Positions 25,446 to 34,974 of a stretch of 64,000 nucleotides of DNA are shown piece by piece (the stretch's first letter is position 1; every line of letters begins with the position of its first letter). Origin of the DNA: CAXXHQ01 sp963665265 (lineage in GTDB: Bacteria; Planctomycetota; Planctomycetia; Pirellulales; Thermoguttaceae); the NCBI GenBank assembly GCA_963665265.2, contig OY762224.2, positions 2,976,001-3,040,000 on the forward strand, given 5' to 3'. The notes beneath the pieces were generated by a model. The model had not been told where the DNA came from. It searched no databases and saw nothing but the letters and a program-made list of their open reading frames with translations. The position numbers were made by a program, and so were the translations under genes.

Positions 25446-26654
25446 ATGAAATCTCGAATCGGACACATGGACGCCGACTGTTTTTACGTTTCGTGCGAAC
25501 GAGCGCGGCATCCATTTTTGCGAGGGCAGCCGGTCGGCGTCTTGGGCAACCAAGGCGCCTGCGTCATCGCCAAAAGTTACGAGTTGAAAGCTCGCGGCGT
25601 AACGACCGCCATGGCGATCTGGGACGCCGTGCGCATTTGCCCGGAGGCGATTTTCGTAAAACGCGACTTTGAGTGGTACGAAGTCCTTTCGCGTCGCATG
25701 CTCGACGCCGTGCGCCGTTTTAGTCCTGCCGTCGAGTTCTACTCGATCGACGAAGCGTTTTTCGACGCCGGCGGTCTCGAATTGCGCGACGCCGAAGAGT
25801 TGCAGCGTTACGTTTTGCGCGAGGTCGGCGTGCCGGTGAGCGTCGGGCTTTCCGCCACGAAAACATTGGCCAAGTTAGCTTCGAGTTCGGTGAAACCGTT
25901 CGGCTGTAAAGTCGCGTTCGACGGCGAGGCGATCGCCGAATTGTTGCGGGATCGGCCTGTCGAAAAAATTACCGGCGTGGCGAGGCGGAGCGCCAAAAGA
26001 CTCGCCGATCACGGGGTACGCACCTGCACCGATTTTGTCAATGCCGACCGTCGCCTTATTCGCCGTCTATTAACGAAACGCGGCGAAGATTTGTGGTGGG
26101 AATTGAACGGGACGATCGCGTTGCCGTTGGCGGTTTCCCGCGTCGCGCACAAAAACCTTAGTCGCGGCGGCAGCCTTGGCCAAGCGACCTCCGATTCGGC
26201 CCGGCTGGAAGGTTGGACCGCGCGCAACACTGAGCGGTTAATCGAGGCGCTCGACTATCATCAAGTGTTTAGCGAACAACTGGCGATGGATTTGGCGTTC
26301 AAAGACGGCGGCGGTTTGGCGTGGCGGGTGCGACTCCCCTGCGCCACGGCCGACTTTGCGACGCTCTACGCCGCCGGTCTGCAATTGCTGCGAGTTTGCG
26401 CTCCGCCGGGCGTCGCCGTTTCTTATATGCATTTGATCGCCGAAGGGCTTACGTCGCGCGACTGCGTGCAATTGAGCTTATTTGAACAGGAAGATCGCCG
26501 CGCGAAGGCCGTCGCCGCGGTAAAACGGCAGGTCAACGAGCAGGTCGGCCGTTTTATGTTGCGCAGCGGCGCCACGCTGCCGGTCGACGACATCTACGCC
26601 GACCGAACGAACGCCTACGACATTTGCGACGTGTACGGCAAGACCTGTTTTTAG
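25446..26654 (+). CDS. Y-family DNA polymerase (translesion synthesis)
   Basis: A 402-residue UmuC/DinB-class polymerase that copies damaged templates. The ATG at 25446 is preferred over the upstream starts because the promoter -10 box ends at 25438. The first catalytic Asp is in IGHMDADCFYVSCERA (about 5-20), and the Asp-Glu pair in FYSIDEAFFDAGG (about 98-110), so the active site is intact. A helix-hairpin-helix region follows (VEKITGVARRSAKRLADHGV), then the little-finger domain. The sequence fits UmuC more than DinB because of the SC after the first Asp motif, but I leave it unnamed. A small gene follows after 23 bases on the same strand. Confidence 0.9.
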   Translation: MKSRIGHMDADCFYVSCERARHPFLRGQPVGVLGNQGACVIAKSYELKARGVTTAMAIWDAVRICPEAIFVKRDFEWYEVLSRRMLDAVRRFSPAVEFYSIDEAFFDAGGLELRDAEELQRYVLREVGVPVSVGLSATKTLAKLASSSVKPFGCKVAFDGEAIAELLRDRPVEKITGVARRSAKRLADHGVRTCTDFVNADRRLIRRLLTKRGEDLWWELNGTIALPLAVSRVAHKNLSRGGSLGQATSDSARLEGWTARNTERLIEALDYHQVFSEQLAMDLAFKDGGGLAWRVRLPCATADFATLYAAGLQLLRVCAPPGVAVSYMHLIAEGLTSRDCVQLSLFEQEDRRAKAVAAVKRQVNEQVGRFMLRSGATLPVDDIYADRTNAYDICDVYGKTCF

Positions 26655-26677
26655 ACCCGTAGCGGCGAGAACTGCAA

Positions 26678-27160
26678 ATGTGCCAGGGAATTGCGTTACC
26701 TATTTCCGAATTGCCCGAGAGTTGGTTGAAGAGCCGGCCGCAACGGATTTTTTTGCGGGAGCCGACGGCGGCTCGCGAGTGGCGATTTTTGTTTCGCGAC
26801 GCGCAGCCGGAATTGCCGGTTTGGCTCGACGGACGGTTGACGCTCGTCGCCTGGGGGAATCGATCGAACAAAAGCCGTTTGCCGCGCGGCGGCTGGAGTC
26901 GGCACGAGAGTTTGGCGTCGGGGCTGTGGAGCAATCTACGGACGGAATTGGTCGACGTTCCCGCCACGCTCGGCGTGGAGAACGGCATTTGGTATTTGAT
27001 TCCCGAGGGAGGCGTTCGCGGATTGATTGCGTTTGACGAGCGCAATCAGCCGCACGCATACGTGCTAACGCGTCCGGCGTCGCATTATTATCGCGTAATG
27101 ACTCGCAGCTTTCGCATGCCGATTTTCGTCGGTGAAAAGCTTGAGTCGGAATCTTACTGA
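26678..27160 (+). CDS. Small SRAP-like protein downstream of the polymerase
   Basis: A 160-residue protein beginning MCQGIALPISEL, with Cys at position 2, as in SRAP/HMCES proteins that trap abasic sites through their N-terminal Cys after Met removal. Further SRAP-like traits are a Trp-Gly pair in LVAWGNRS (about 57-64), an internal Glu in TLGVENGIWY (about 105-114), and near the end SFRMPIFVGE, which recalls the HDRMP block but lacks its His; a His occurs eight residues earlier (SHYY). The similarity is remote and found by eye. The short distance from the polymerase gene and shared promoter suggest a joint role in damage tolerance. If not SRAP-like, function unknown. Confidence 0.6.
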   Translation: MCQGIALPISELPESWLKSRPQRIFLREPTAAREWRFLFRDAQPELPVWLDGRLTLVAWGNRSNKSRLPRGGWSRHESLASGLWSNLRTELVDVPATLGVENGIWYLIPEGGVRGLIAFDERNQPHAYVLTRPASHYYRVMTRSFRMPIFVGEKLESESY

Positions 27161-27217
27161 TCCGACTGCGGGCCAATGATCTTGCATAGACGTTGCGACG
27201 AAATCCGGTTGTTTTGT

Positions 27218-27254
27218 CTTTATCGGGCAAGCGATGGCCGCTTGCCCGATAAAG
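27218..27254. terminator. Strong bidirectional terminator hairpin
   Basis: A perfect 16-bp stem (CTTTATCGGGCAAGCG and its complement) encloses a 5-base loop (ATGGC). It sits between the converging ends of the SRAP-like gene (27160) and the giant repeat-protein gene (27277). The stem begins with CTTT and ends with AAAG, giving short U-runs both ways. Confidence 0.75.
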
Positions 27255-27276
27255 ATGATTTATAAAGAGAGGAGTC

Positions 27277-30200
27277 TTAGAGTAAGACCAAAACGTCCTC
27301 CTCTTCGGCAAGCACTGCATCGACCGCCTCGCCGAAATGATTGGCCATTTTGTTAAGGCGGTGACGCCGTAACGCGTCGAAATCCTCACTCGCGTCGTAA
27401 CTGGCCGTAGTAGTCGGCATAGCGACGGCGGCTAGGCGATCGCTTAGGTTTTCAGGCGAGGAGTAATTTTCGGTTGAAGAAAAAGTCGCAGAAGACTCGT
27501 CGAACAGCGATACGACGGCATCGGTGCGAACCGCAGCGTCGTTAATTCGCTCTTGCGAAGAGGCGCTTGCAAACCAAGGTCGGACGGTCGTCGAAGCGGT
27601 CGGCGAATAGCTTGGAGTTTGCGAACGAGTATTGAGTCGGACTTCGCCCGGATTACTCGAAACGCCTAACGGAAAACTAGCAAAAACGGACGCCGTCGCG
27701 GACGGCGGCGTTGCGTCGCACGAAGCGTAAGTTAACTCCGAGGCCGCGGCGAGGGTCGCATCGGCAGGCGTCGTATTTGAAGCGTTAATTATGAATATCA
27801 CGTCAAATTCGGCAGAGGGGATCGGCGTGGGTTGGTAATATCCCCAGGGATTCTTGAGAATGAGATTATAGGTGTCCGTGGTCGAATCGTACGTGTAATC
27901 AACGATAGGATAGCCATGACTATCGATCAAGTTGTACTTCAGGAGATTCGCCTCGGACGAATCTCGCAGTCTCCCTTTACCTACCGCGGAGCCGCTATTC
28001 AAGGCGCCGGCTATAGTGGAGCCGGTTACGGAAGTCCAACAACTGCGCCCGATGACGGCTTCGAACACTTCCGAATTTTGGCCGGCGTTCAAACTGGCGT
28101 AGTCATTGCGGCTTGTGGATAAACCGGTGTAATCCACCGTTTTGGTCGTACGCGACGCATGGCCTGTTTCACACCATTGCGCGTAGGCTTTCTCAGCGAG
28201 GGCGAGCCACAATTCATTGCTCGAATTGTTATATAGATTGTCGCCGGAGACGGACGGATAGCCGGGTATCTCTTTTGCGTAATCGGAGTTCCAGCCTTGG
28301 TAAACCGAGGTTCCGTAGATCGCGTAAGTAGTATTATCGTAAATGGGCAAGTATTTATCGACTGTCACGTACTCCGCAGTGAAAACGGGCGCGCTAAGCG
28401 TGCCGCTTTTGTAGTAGAATCGAACGGTCCAAGTTCCGTCGCCGTTATCAATGAACATATCGCGAATGCAATCGGTCGAAGCGTCGGCCAAAGCTCCGAG
28501 TCCGGAGATCAGCCAGCAATCTCCAACCGAACCTTGCCCCATGTCTTTCCAGGTCGGCTCGTTTACGAACAGCGAGCCGGAAACGAGTTGGTACCCGCCG
28601 GTTTCGGTGTACGGTCGGTCGGATCCGAGGAACCATTTATTCGTAAGAAGCGTCAATTTCGAGGCGTCGTCGCCTGCAGCGAGATTACCGAGAGCGGCGC
28701 CCTGGTATAGCGAGTTGGCCGCATTTCCGTTCGCCACGTAATTGAGCAACGAGTAGACGTAGTCGGCCATGTTCAATAACTTCGCATTGTCGGCGATCGC
28801 TTGCAAATCGCTTAATTCGGAGGCGCTTATCACGGAATCCTGATTGGCGACGGTCGACAAAATCTCGATCATCTCATTTCGGGTGATCGTTTTGTCGTCA
28901 AACCGCGTGCGGAGGGCGTCGTATATGTACGAGTCGTAAAGCTGAATCGCGCCTGGTCCGACGATCACGCCGTCGCCGTCGAGCCAGAGCCCGGGCGTCG
29001 TAGTAGGCATGGAGGCGAAGTCGAGATTCATCGTTCCGTTCGTGCTCCACGCCACTCCGGTGAACGACGACGAACCGACGAACTTGAGTTCGCCTTCGCC
29101 GTGTTTTTCGAGCAATCCGTCTCCGGCAATAGCCGACGAAATTATGGTCGTTCCCGTCTCGCAGTTAGCTCGACAATACGAGGAAACGTTGATTTGGCCG
29201 CGAGAAATCGAATAGTCTCCCGAGGCGAATTGCATTGACGCGACGTTGATAATTCCGGAGATTGTGATCGTTCCGCCTCCGGTAAAGTAAGCGTTGCAAC
29301 CGTCAACCCAAGACGTCAACTGTCCGTTTGAATAATGCCACGCGTTCGAGGCGTTCCAGCCTCCGTTTCCGCCGTTCCAGTACAGGTCTTGCGTGTAAAC
29401 GACGACTCCAGGGCCAGTCACGACCGTTCCGGCCGGAAGCGCCTGACTTGAGCCTACGTACAAAACGCCGTCCAACGCCGATGTCGGTCCGAGATAGGCG
29501 TTTGCGCCAGTTAAGGTAACGTCGCCCGAACCGCTCTTCGTCAATCCTGCTGCGCCGACTAGATTGGCCAAGATAGCTCCGCTTCGAACGTCGAACGACG
29601 AGTTCGCGGCAAGAGAGCCGTTGACAATATCGCCGTCAATAAGCGTAACGGTAGTGAGGGGCTGCAACGAGTTACTGAAGCCGCCCAGGTCTAGTCTTGC
29701 GTCGGAGTCGATCGTGAGACTTCCCGTACCTAAAGCCGCGGCGCTTCCCAACGTCATGAGTCCGGCCGTTAAGTACATTCCTCCGGAGAACGTATTGGAT
29801 CCGCTAAGAATCGTTTCGCCGGGGCCAACCTTGCGCAAAATTCCTGTTCCGCTAATTGCATCGGCTAGTGTGACCTGCTTTGAGTTTGAGAACTCGACGG
29901 TTCCGTTATCAATGATCGAGCCTGAAACCGCGCCGCCGCTCAATCGTAGCGTTCCGTTTGCCTCGATCGTCGTGCCGCCGGAACAAGTGAAGGCTCCGCC
30001 GGACAATTCCAGGTTTCCGCCGGTCACATTGGTCGTTCCCGTTAGCGTGGTCGTTCCGCTTAAGTTAAGAGTTCCCGAGGCGACGAGCAGGGAGATATTT
30101 TTCGATACCGACATATTCTTTCTGATAATGCCGGAAAAAACGCCGTTGCCTGCGCTGGTGAGCGTGCAAGCGACGGACGCGCTTGTATTGTTGACTCTTC

Positions 30201-32847
30201 CTGAGCCGTTCAAACCGTTAATTGTCGGTGAATAGCCGTTCAGATCCAGCGAGCCTCCGGAGGCAATGTTGACCGCTCCTGCTCCGACGCCGAAATTGTT
30301 GCCAAGCCTTAGCGTTCCTGCGGAAATCGTCGTTCCTCCGGCGTAGGAGTTGGCGCCGGAGAGCGTAATCGCGCCGGTTCCTTTTTGGGTTACGCCGCCC
30401 GAACCGCTAATTACTCCGCTCAAGGTGAGAGCTGACGATCGATAAAAGACCAATTGGCCATTGTCGACTATATTTCCGACGATCGAGCCGGTCGATCCTC
30501 CAGCTCCTAATTGCATTACGCCCGAGTAGATCGTCGTTCCGCCCGTGTACGTGTTCGCTCCCGTCAGAATCAACGTGCCGGAGTCGAACTTCGTCAGACT
30601 TCCGGAGCCGCTAATAATGCCGTTGAAAGTGACGTCGTCGGCGCGATCAAAGCAAAATTGCCCGTTGTTCACTACGTTTCCGACGATCGAGCCGGTTGAA
30701 CCTCCTGAGCCTAATGTAAGCATTCCGCCGCTGATCGTGGTTCCGCCCGAGTAAGTATTCTCGCCGGTTAAATACAGGGCGCCGCTTCCGGCCTTCGTCA
30801 AACTGCCGGTTCCGCTAATCGCGGAATTCATGAAGGAGATGTAATCGTGATTGATGATAAGTTGGCCGTTGTTCAGAATCGGTCCAGAAACGCTTCCGCC
30901 TCTGCCGCCGGCCCCTATTTGCAAAGATCCCGAAGCAATCGTGGTTCCTCCGGAATAGGAATTGTGGTAGCTCAAAATCAAAGAACCGGACGTCATTAAA
31001 GAAATTACGCCTTGGCCGTCGTTGATTTGACCGGCGAACGTGCCGCCGACAGTGACGTTTAATGCGGAAGAGCCCAGGCTATTCGTTATCAACGAGGGGT
31101 AGTCGCCGTTAAGCGATCGGACCGTCAAATTATGATCGTTCAAATTGACCGTGCCGCTGTAAAGCGTCAGGGCGCCGTCGCCAAGCGCCGAATCGCTTCC
31201 GAGTGTCGCAGTTCCGTAGTTGATCGTCGTTCCGCCGGTATAGGCGTTATTGCCGCTGAGGGTGAGTGAATTCGAGGCGAAAATTCCCAAAACGCCCGTG
31301 CCGTTCGCGATTCGACCCGCAAAAGATCCGCCGGAGGAGATGTTAAAAGTCGCCGCCGCGCCGTTGTTCGTAATAACGCTGCTCGAACTGCCGTTCAACG
31401 CATAGACGAAGGCGCTGTGACCGGCTAAGTCTAGGGTTCCGCCCCCCATCGTTAAGTTGCCGTAGCCCAACGAGATCTCGGTTCCAATAGTCACGGTTCC
31501 GGCGCTAATCGTGGTTCCGCCGGTGTAGTAGTTATAATTCCCCAATTTCAAATTACCCGACGAATATAGAGAGACGATACCGCCGTAGCCGTCGGCGATC
31601 GTTCCTTCAAAGTCGCCGCCGTTCCAGATATTTAGGGTTGCATTGCCCCAATAGCTGGTGACCATGGCGGCTGAAGAGCCGCTAAGTCCGGAGACGCATA
31701 AGTCGTTTCCGGAGAGGTCCAAGATTCCGCCGTTGAGCATTACGTTTCCGTATCCCAAGCCCCAGGAGCTTCCTAAGGTCACGGCGCCGCCGTCGATCGT
31801 CGTTCCGCCCCAGTAATTGCTGTATCCGCCGAGGAGCAGGGAGCTACTTCCGCTATAGTGCAAAGCCATACTGCCGCCAAGATCGTCGGTGACGGCGCCT
31901 TGAAAATTACCGCCTTCATAGACGTTGAGCGTCGCCGTGGACGATACGAGGCTGTTGGCAATCGATCCATTTGAATCGCCGTTTAGCCTCGTGACGTTGG
32001 CGTCGTGCCCGTTCATGTCGAGCACGCCGGCGCCCATCGTCAAGTTACCGTAACCCAAGGCGGAATCGTTTTCTTGTTTCACGGTTCCGGCGTTGATGGT
32101 CGTTCCGCCGTAGTAATAATTAGTTCCTAAAAGCTCCAACGTTCCGGAGCCCAATTTCGTCAAGCTTCCGTTCCCGCCGATGTTTCCGCTTAGAGTCAAG
32201 ACGCCGCTTCGATTAACGATCAACTGACCGTTATTAGAGATATTGCCGACGATGCTTCCGGCAGTTCCGCCTGCGCCGATTTGAAGGGCGCCGGCCGATA
32301 TGGTCGTTCCGCCAGAGTATGCGTTGGTTCCAGTAAGAATCAACGTGCCGCCGCCGGTTTTGGTCAAGCTACCGCTTCCGCTTACGGCGGACGATATGGT
32401 TATGCTTGTGTTGACGACGTTTACGGTGCAAGCGCCGTTCAAGCCGAGGCCCGCCGAAATGCTCGATCCCGACACTCCCGAATCAACGATGATTCCAGAA
32501 GTCAAAGTGAGACTGTTTCCCGTTATGGAAAAATTATAACTGGCAAATTCGATCGATTTAAATGACGTTCCGGCGGTTAAATTATTAACGGTCGCCGTTC
32601 GCGTCGAACCGGAAAAGATTAATTGATCGCCTGCGACCGGAGCCAAATTGGTTGACCAGTTCGCCGCCGTACTCCAGTTACTATTAGAACCAAGACCGGT
32701 CCATGACACGACCGACAAAAGTTGTCTCTGTTCCAAAGGTTCAAACATCCGCATCCGTTGCGGTTTGGCGGTATGAGAGGACTTCTTCTTCGACTTGAGT
32801 CCTAAACCGGTAAGGGCACGGTTCCAAAGAGCAGCAGGCTCACGCAT
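27277..32847 (-). CDS. Giant PATR-repeat surface protein with calpain-like protease domain
   Basis: An 1856-residue secreted protein. The N-terminus is basic and carries a LEPR-XLL-type segment, FEPLEQRQLLS (about 35-45), a planctomycete targeting signature. From about 50 to 1290 it consists of roughly fifteen or more autotransporter-associated beta-strand repeats of the form GGTTISAGxLxLG / GSGSLTKxGxGxLxLTG, which should form a beta-helix. A C2-type cysteine protease domain follows, with the catalytic Cys in GSVGDCWLISG (about 1442), His in IDSHGYPIVDY (about 1643) and Asn in LKNPWGYY (about 1664). All three calpain residues are present. The last 180 residues are low-complexity. A Shine-Dalgarno AGGA precedes the ATG. 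The role may be adhesion or extracellular processing; unproven. Confidence 0.88.
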   Translation of the reverse strand: MREPAALWNRALTGLGLKSKKKSSHTAKPQRMRMFEPLEQRQLLSVVSWTGLGSNSNWSTAANWSTNLAPVAGDQLIFSGSTRTATVNNLTAGTSFKSIEFASYNFSITGNSLTLTSGIIVDSGVSGSSISAGLGLNGACTVNVVNTSITISSAVSGSGSLTKTGGGTLILTGTNAYSGGTTISAGALQIGAGGTAGSIVGNISNNGQLIVNRSGVLTLSGNIGGNGSLTKLGSGTLELLGTNYYYGGTTINAGTVKQENDSALGYGNLTMGAGVLDMNGHDANVTRLNGDSNGSIANSLVSSTATLNVYEGGNFQGAVTDDLGGSMALHYSGSSSLLLGGYSNYWGGTTIDGGAVTLGSSWGLGYGNVMLNGGILDLSGNDLCVSGLSGSSAAMVTSYWGNATLNIWNGGDFEGTIADGYGGIVSLYSSGNLKLGNYNYYTGGTTISAGTVTIGTEISLGYGNLTMGGGTLDLAGHSAFVYALNGSSSSVITNNGAAATFNISSGGSFAGRIANGTGVLGIFASNSLTLSGNNAYTGGTTINYGTATLGSDSALGDGALTLYSGTVNLNDHNLTVRSLNGDYPSLITNSLGSSALNVTVGGTFAGQINDGQGVISLMTSGSLILSYHNSYSGGTTIASGSLQIGAGGRGGSVSGPILNNGQLIINHDYISFMNSAISGTGSLTKAGSGALYLTGENTYSGGTTISGGMLTLGSGGSTGSIVGNVVNNGQFCFDRADDVTFNGIISGSGSLTKFDSGTLILTGANTYTGGTTIYSGVMQLGAGGSTGSIVGNIVDNGQLVFYRSSALTLSGVISGSGGVTQKGTGAITLSGANSYAGGTTISAGTLRLGNNFGVGAGAVNIASGGSLDLNGYSPTINGLNGSGRVNNTSASVACTLTSAGNGVFSGIIRKNMSVSKNISLLVASGTLNLSGTTTLTGTTNVTGGNLELSGGAFTCSGGTTIEANGTLRLSGGAVSGSIIDNGTVEFSNSKQVTLADAISGTGILRKVGPGETILSGSNTFSGGMYLTAGLMTLGSAAALGTGSLTIDSDARLDLGGFSNSLQPLTTVTLIDGDIVNGSLAANSSFDVRSGAILANLVGAAGLTKSGSGDVTLTGANAYLGPTSALDGVLYVGSSQALPAGTVVTGPGVVVYTQDLYWNGGNGGWNASNAWHYSNGQLTSWVDGCNAYFTGGGTITISGIINVASMQFASGDYSISRGQINVSSYCRANCETGTTIISSAIAGDGLLEKHGEGELKFVGSSSFTGVAWSTNGTMNLDFASMPTTTPGLWLDGDGVIVGPGAIQLYDSYIYDALRTRFDDKTITRNEMIEILSTVANQDSVISASELSDLQAIADNAKLLNMADYVYSLLNYVANGNAANSLYQGAALGNLAAGDDASKLTLLTNKWFLGSDRPYTETGGYQLVSGSLFVNEPTWKDMGQGSVGDCWLISGLGALADASTDCIRDMFIDNGDGTWTVRFYYKSGTLSAPVFTAEYVTVDKYLPIYDNTTYAIYGTSVYQGWNSDYAKEIPGYPSVSGDNLYNNSSNELWLALAEKAYAQWCETGHASRTTKTVDYTGLSTSRNDYASLNAGQNSEVFEAVIGRSCWTSVTGSTIAGALNSGSAVGKGRLRDSSEANLLKYNLIDSHGYPIVDYTYDSTTDTYNLILKNPWGYYQPTPIPSAEFDVIFIINASNTTPADATLAAASELTYASCDATPPSATASVFASFPLGVSSNPGEVRLNTRSQTPSYSPTASTTVRPWFASASSQERINDAAVRTDAVVSLFDESSATFSSTENYSSPENLSDRLAAVAMPTTTASYDASEDFDALRRHRLNKMANHFGEAVDAVLAEEEDVLVLL

Positions 32848-33345
32848 CGCTTAAATCCTTTGCGAATGTGAAATAGAGACCAATCGCGGCGAACGATTGA
32901 AATTGACCGGGCAAATACGAACGCGCATTTCAAACATGAGAGTTGAGGGAGTCGAACGAACGCGCAGACTATAAGGCTTGACGCAACGTCGACGGATCAA
33001 GAGAAGAAAACGAGAAACGCAGCCTTCTTTCAATGTTGCAAATCGTGTGTAAATCGAAGGGCAAAGCGATTGCTTCAAACAAGAAGTTTCGCTAATCGAA
33101 TAAAGCGCGATAAGTTAGATGTGGATTATACTGTTCGGCGCAATCCATGCAAGTGGTTTTTCCGTTCCTCTTTTCAGATTCACATAGCAAAGAAACGGGC
33201 GTGCAGCGTCCTTCGCTCGTTTCCAGCGAAAGGAAAACGACGATGCAATTTCAAAAAAAGCTTTCGCGACAGACCTCGAGCTTACCGCGTTAAGCGAATG
33301 CTAGGGAAGTAATCGCCGTTAATTTACTCTGCGATGCGAAGCAGA
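32848..33345. other. Intergenic region upstream of the giant protein gene
   Basis: About 500 bases between two minus-strand genes. An 80-codon plus-strand frame (33070-33312) shows no family motif and I do not call it. The leader of the giant gene lies at the left end with AGGA eight bases before its ATG. No terminator hairpin or convincing promoter was found. Confidence 0.5.
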
Positions 33346-34530
33346 TTACTTCAATAAGTTTTCGAGAATGCGAATCGCCTCTTCACGTTGTTCGTCGGGC
33401 GAATGATTCGCGTATTTCGCGGCAAATTGTCGGGCGACGTTCGCGTAGGAGTCGTTATGCAAAAATTCTTGTAGTTCCTCGGCCAATGCGGGGGACGGTT
33501 GCATCGTTCCTATTCGGCCCGCGCCAAGCCGAGCGGTCGCTCGGGCGTTAAGCTCTTGTTCTAAAACGATCGGAAACTGCATGACCGGCTTGCCCGCTAA
33601 ATGCGTCAAGACCGTCGCGCCGTGAGTGCCGTTCAGAAGCGCCGCATCGGCCTCTTGAATGACGCGGCTGAGATCAAGTCTTCGCGTCTCGATGTGGAGA
33701 TTCCGAGCGCCGAATCGTTGGGGCGCGTCCGGAGGACAAGGATCGATATGCACGATCGTCGGGCAATCTGTTTGTGCTAATAGAGTGAGAAGCTGCGCCA
33801 ACGACGGAAACGGCTTCAAATAGGCGACAATTCGCTTTCCGGTTCCCTCGGGCCAACTCGGCGATTCGCCCCCCGACGGCATCCAGGGACCTCGGTACTG
33901 AGTCGCCGGGCGCATTGGATAGTGGTCAAATTCGGCCAAGGTCGTCAATAAACGTTCGTCGATCTCGCCATAAAGTTGTCCAAGTCGATCCAACGTCGGC
34001 TGGCCGCGACGGCGTAAAACTTGGTTGGCGTTGTTTAACGCCATTTCTTCGGCTTCGAGCAATTGGGGATCGACGGGATACCACGGTTGTATGTCGGGAA
34101 ACGGATTGCAGTCAGGCGGAGACGAGAAACTGTTTCCCACGATTACTCGGCGGGCGTCGTATCCTCGAGCCGCTAAAAGCGCCGTAGGACTGTGGTCGAT
34201 GAGAATTAAATCGGGACCGACCATCTCGATCAAGTTGCGCCAAGCGTCAACCATAGTATCCAACGCATCGACGTCGCCGAAACCGATATTAAACATAATG
34301 TGGGCGAAGGTTCTGGCGACCTCATACATGGCCTTTGGCCGCCCCGATTGATAAGGAGCCTGGAGATAAGATACGTTGACGTCCTTAAACATCGCCGGGG
34401 CTTTGGAGAGATCTCGCAGAGCTAAGAACACCTTGTGTCCCTGGGCGCTTAAACGTGAGAGGAGAAGGCTAAAATTCACGAGGTGACCGGAGCCGCCGCC
34501 TAATTCCCACGCCAAGAATATCTTTGCCAT
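33346..34530 (-). CDS. Glycosyltransferase, UDP-glucuronosyl/macrolide-type (GT1-like)
   Basis: A 394-residue GT-B fold transferase. The N-terminal Rossmann domain begins MAKIFLAWELGGGSGHLVNF, with the GGGSGH loop typical of UGT and MurG-like enzymes at about 10-15. The C-terminal donor domain contains ALLNGTHGATVLTHLAGKPVMQFPIVLEQELNA shortened here to the parts LNGTHGATVLTHLAGKP and EQELNA, which correspond to the PSPG-like region (HGG..T..L..G.P....P...DQ..NA). Gly replaces the second Gly-Gly of the usual HGG. Transfers a sugar to an unknown acceptor. It stands alone between the giant protein gene and tRNA-Ser. Confidence 0.82.
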   Translation of the reverse strand: MAKIFLAWELGGGSGHLVNFSLLLSRLSAQGHKVFLALRDLSKAPAMFKDVNVSYLQAPYQSGRPKAMYEVARTFAHIMFNIGFGDVDALDTMVDAWRNLIEMVGPDLILIDHSPTALLAARGYDARRVIVGNSFSSPPDCNPFPDIQPWYPVDPQLLEAEEMALNNANQVLRRRGQPTLDRLGQLYGEIDERLLTTLAEFDHYPMRPATQYRGPWMPSGGESPSWPEGTGKRIVAYLKPFPSLAQLLTLLAQTDCPTIVHIDPCPPDAPQRFGARNLHIETRRLDLSRVIQEADAALLNGTHGATVLTHLAGKPVMQFPIVLEQELNARATARLGAGRIGTMQPSPALAEELQEFLHNDSYANVARQFAAKYANHSPDEQREEAIRILENLLK

Positions 34531-34695
34531 GATGAAAACGAGTCCTTAGATGCGGATGAGCGGTTTTTCGTTGAAAAACTGCGAGACCTCGAAAAAGTGA
34601 AAAGTCGCAATAATCGCGAAGCTATAGAACGGATTAAAACCGTTCTGCGCAAAACTCAAGCCGGTAACGGGTTACGTCGCCGGCTTTGGAGGAGG

Positions 34696-34781
34696 CGGAT
34701 AGGGAGGGATTCGAACCCCCGGTACGCAAAGCGTACAGCAGTTTTCAAGACTGCCGCCTTAGTCCACTCGGCCACCTATCC
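34696..34781 (-). tRNA. tRNA-Ser (anticodon UGA)
   Basis: The 86-base minus-strand sequence folds as a class II tRNA. The acceptor stem pairs GGATAGG (5') with CCTATCC (3') and the discriminator is G. The D arm reads GCCGAGTGGAC, the anticodon loop CTTGAAA has UGA, and a long variable arm (TACGCTTTGCGTA) precedes the T arm GGGTTCGAATCCC. CCA is not encoded. The long variable arm identifies serine. Confidence 0.95.
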
Positions 34782-34876
34782 AGTAAGATGCGGGAGAGTA
34801 GGCGCTCCCGATCTAAGCCTCTAGTCTAACACGCCGACCGCAAGGAGCAAGGGCGATTGAGCTTGAAGAACGTAGA

Positions 34877-34905
34877 TTGACCGAACGCTAAGTGTTTGCT
34901 ATAAA
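34877..34905 (+). promoter_or_regulatory. Promoter of the DUF6800-like gene
   Basis: TTGACC (34877-34882) and TATAAA (34900-34905) are 17 bases apart. A small hairpin, CCCCGC-TA-GCGGGG, follows in the leader at 34918-34931, and GAGGAG lies seven bases before the GTG start. Confidence 0.65.
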
Positions 34906-34974
34906 TAGGCTTTTCATCCCCGCTAGCGGGGCGTTCCATGAAAGCAATTCGTTTTTTCTATAGAGGAGAAATAG

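Noticed and set aside
27277..32847. CRISPR-like or other DNA-level tandem array
   Set aside because: The repeats are coding beta-strand repeats with variable wording; no fixed-length direct repeat with unique spacers occurs.
33070..33312. 80-codon plus-strand frame between the giant protein gene and the glycosyltransferase
   Set aside because: Composition is atypical for coding and no domain is visible.
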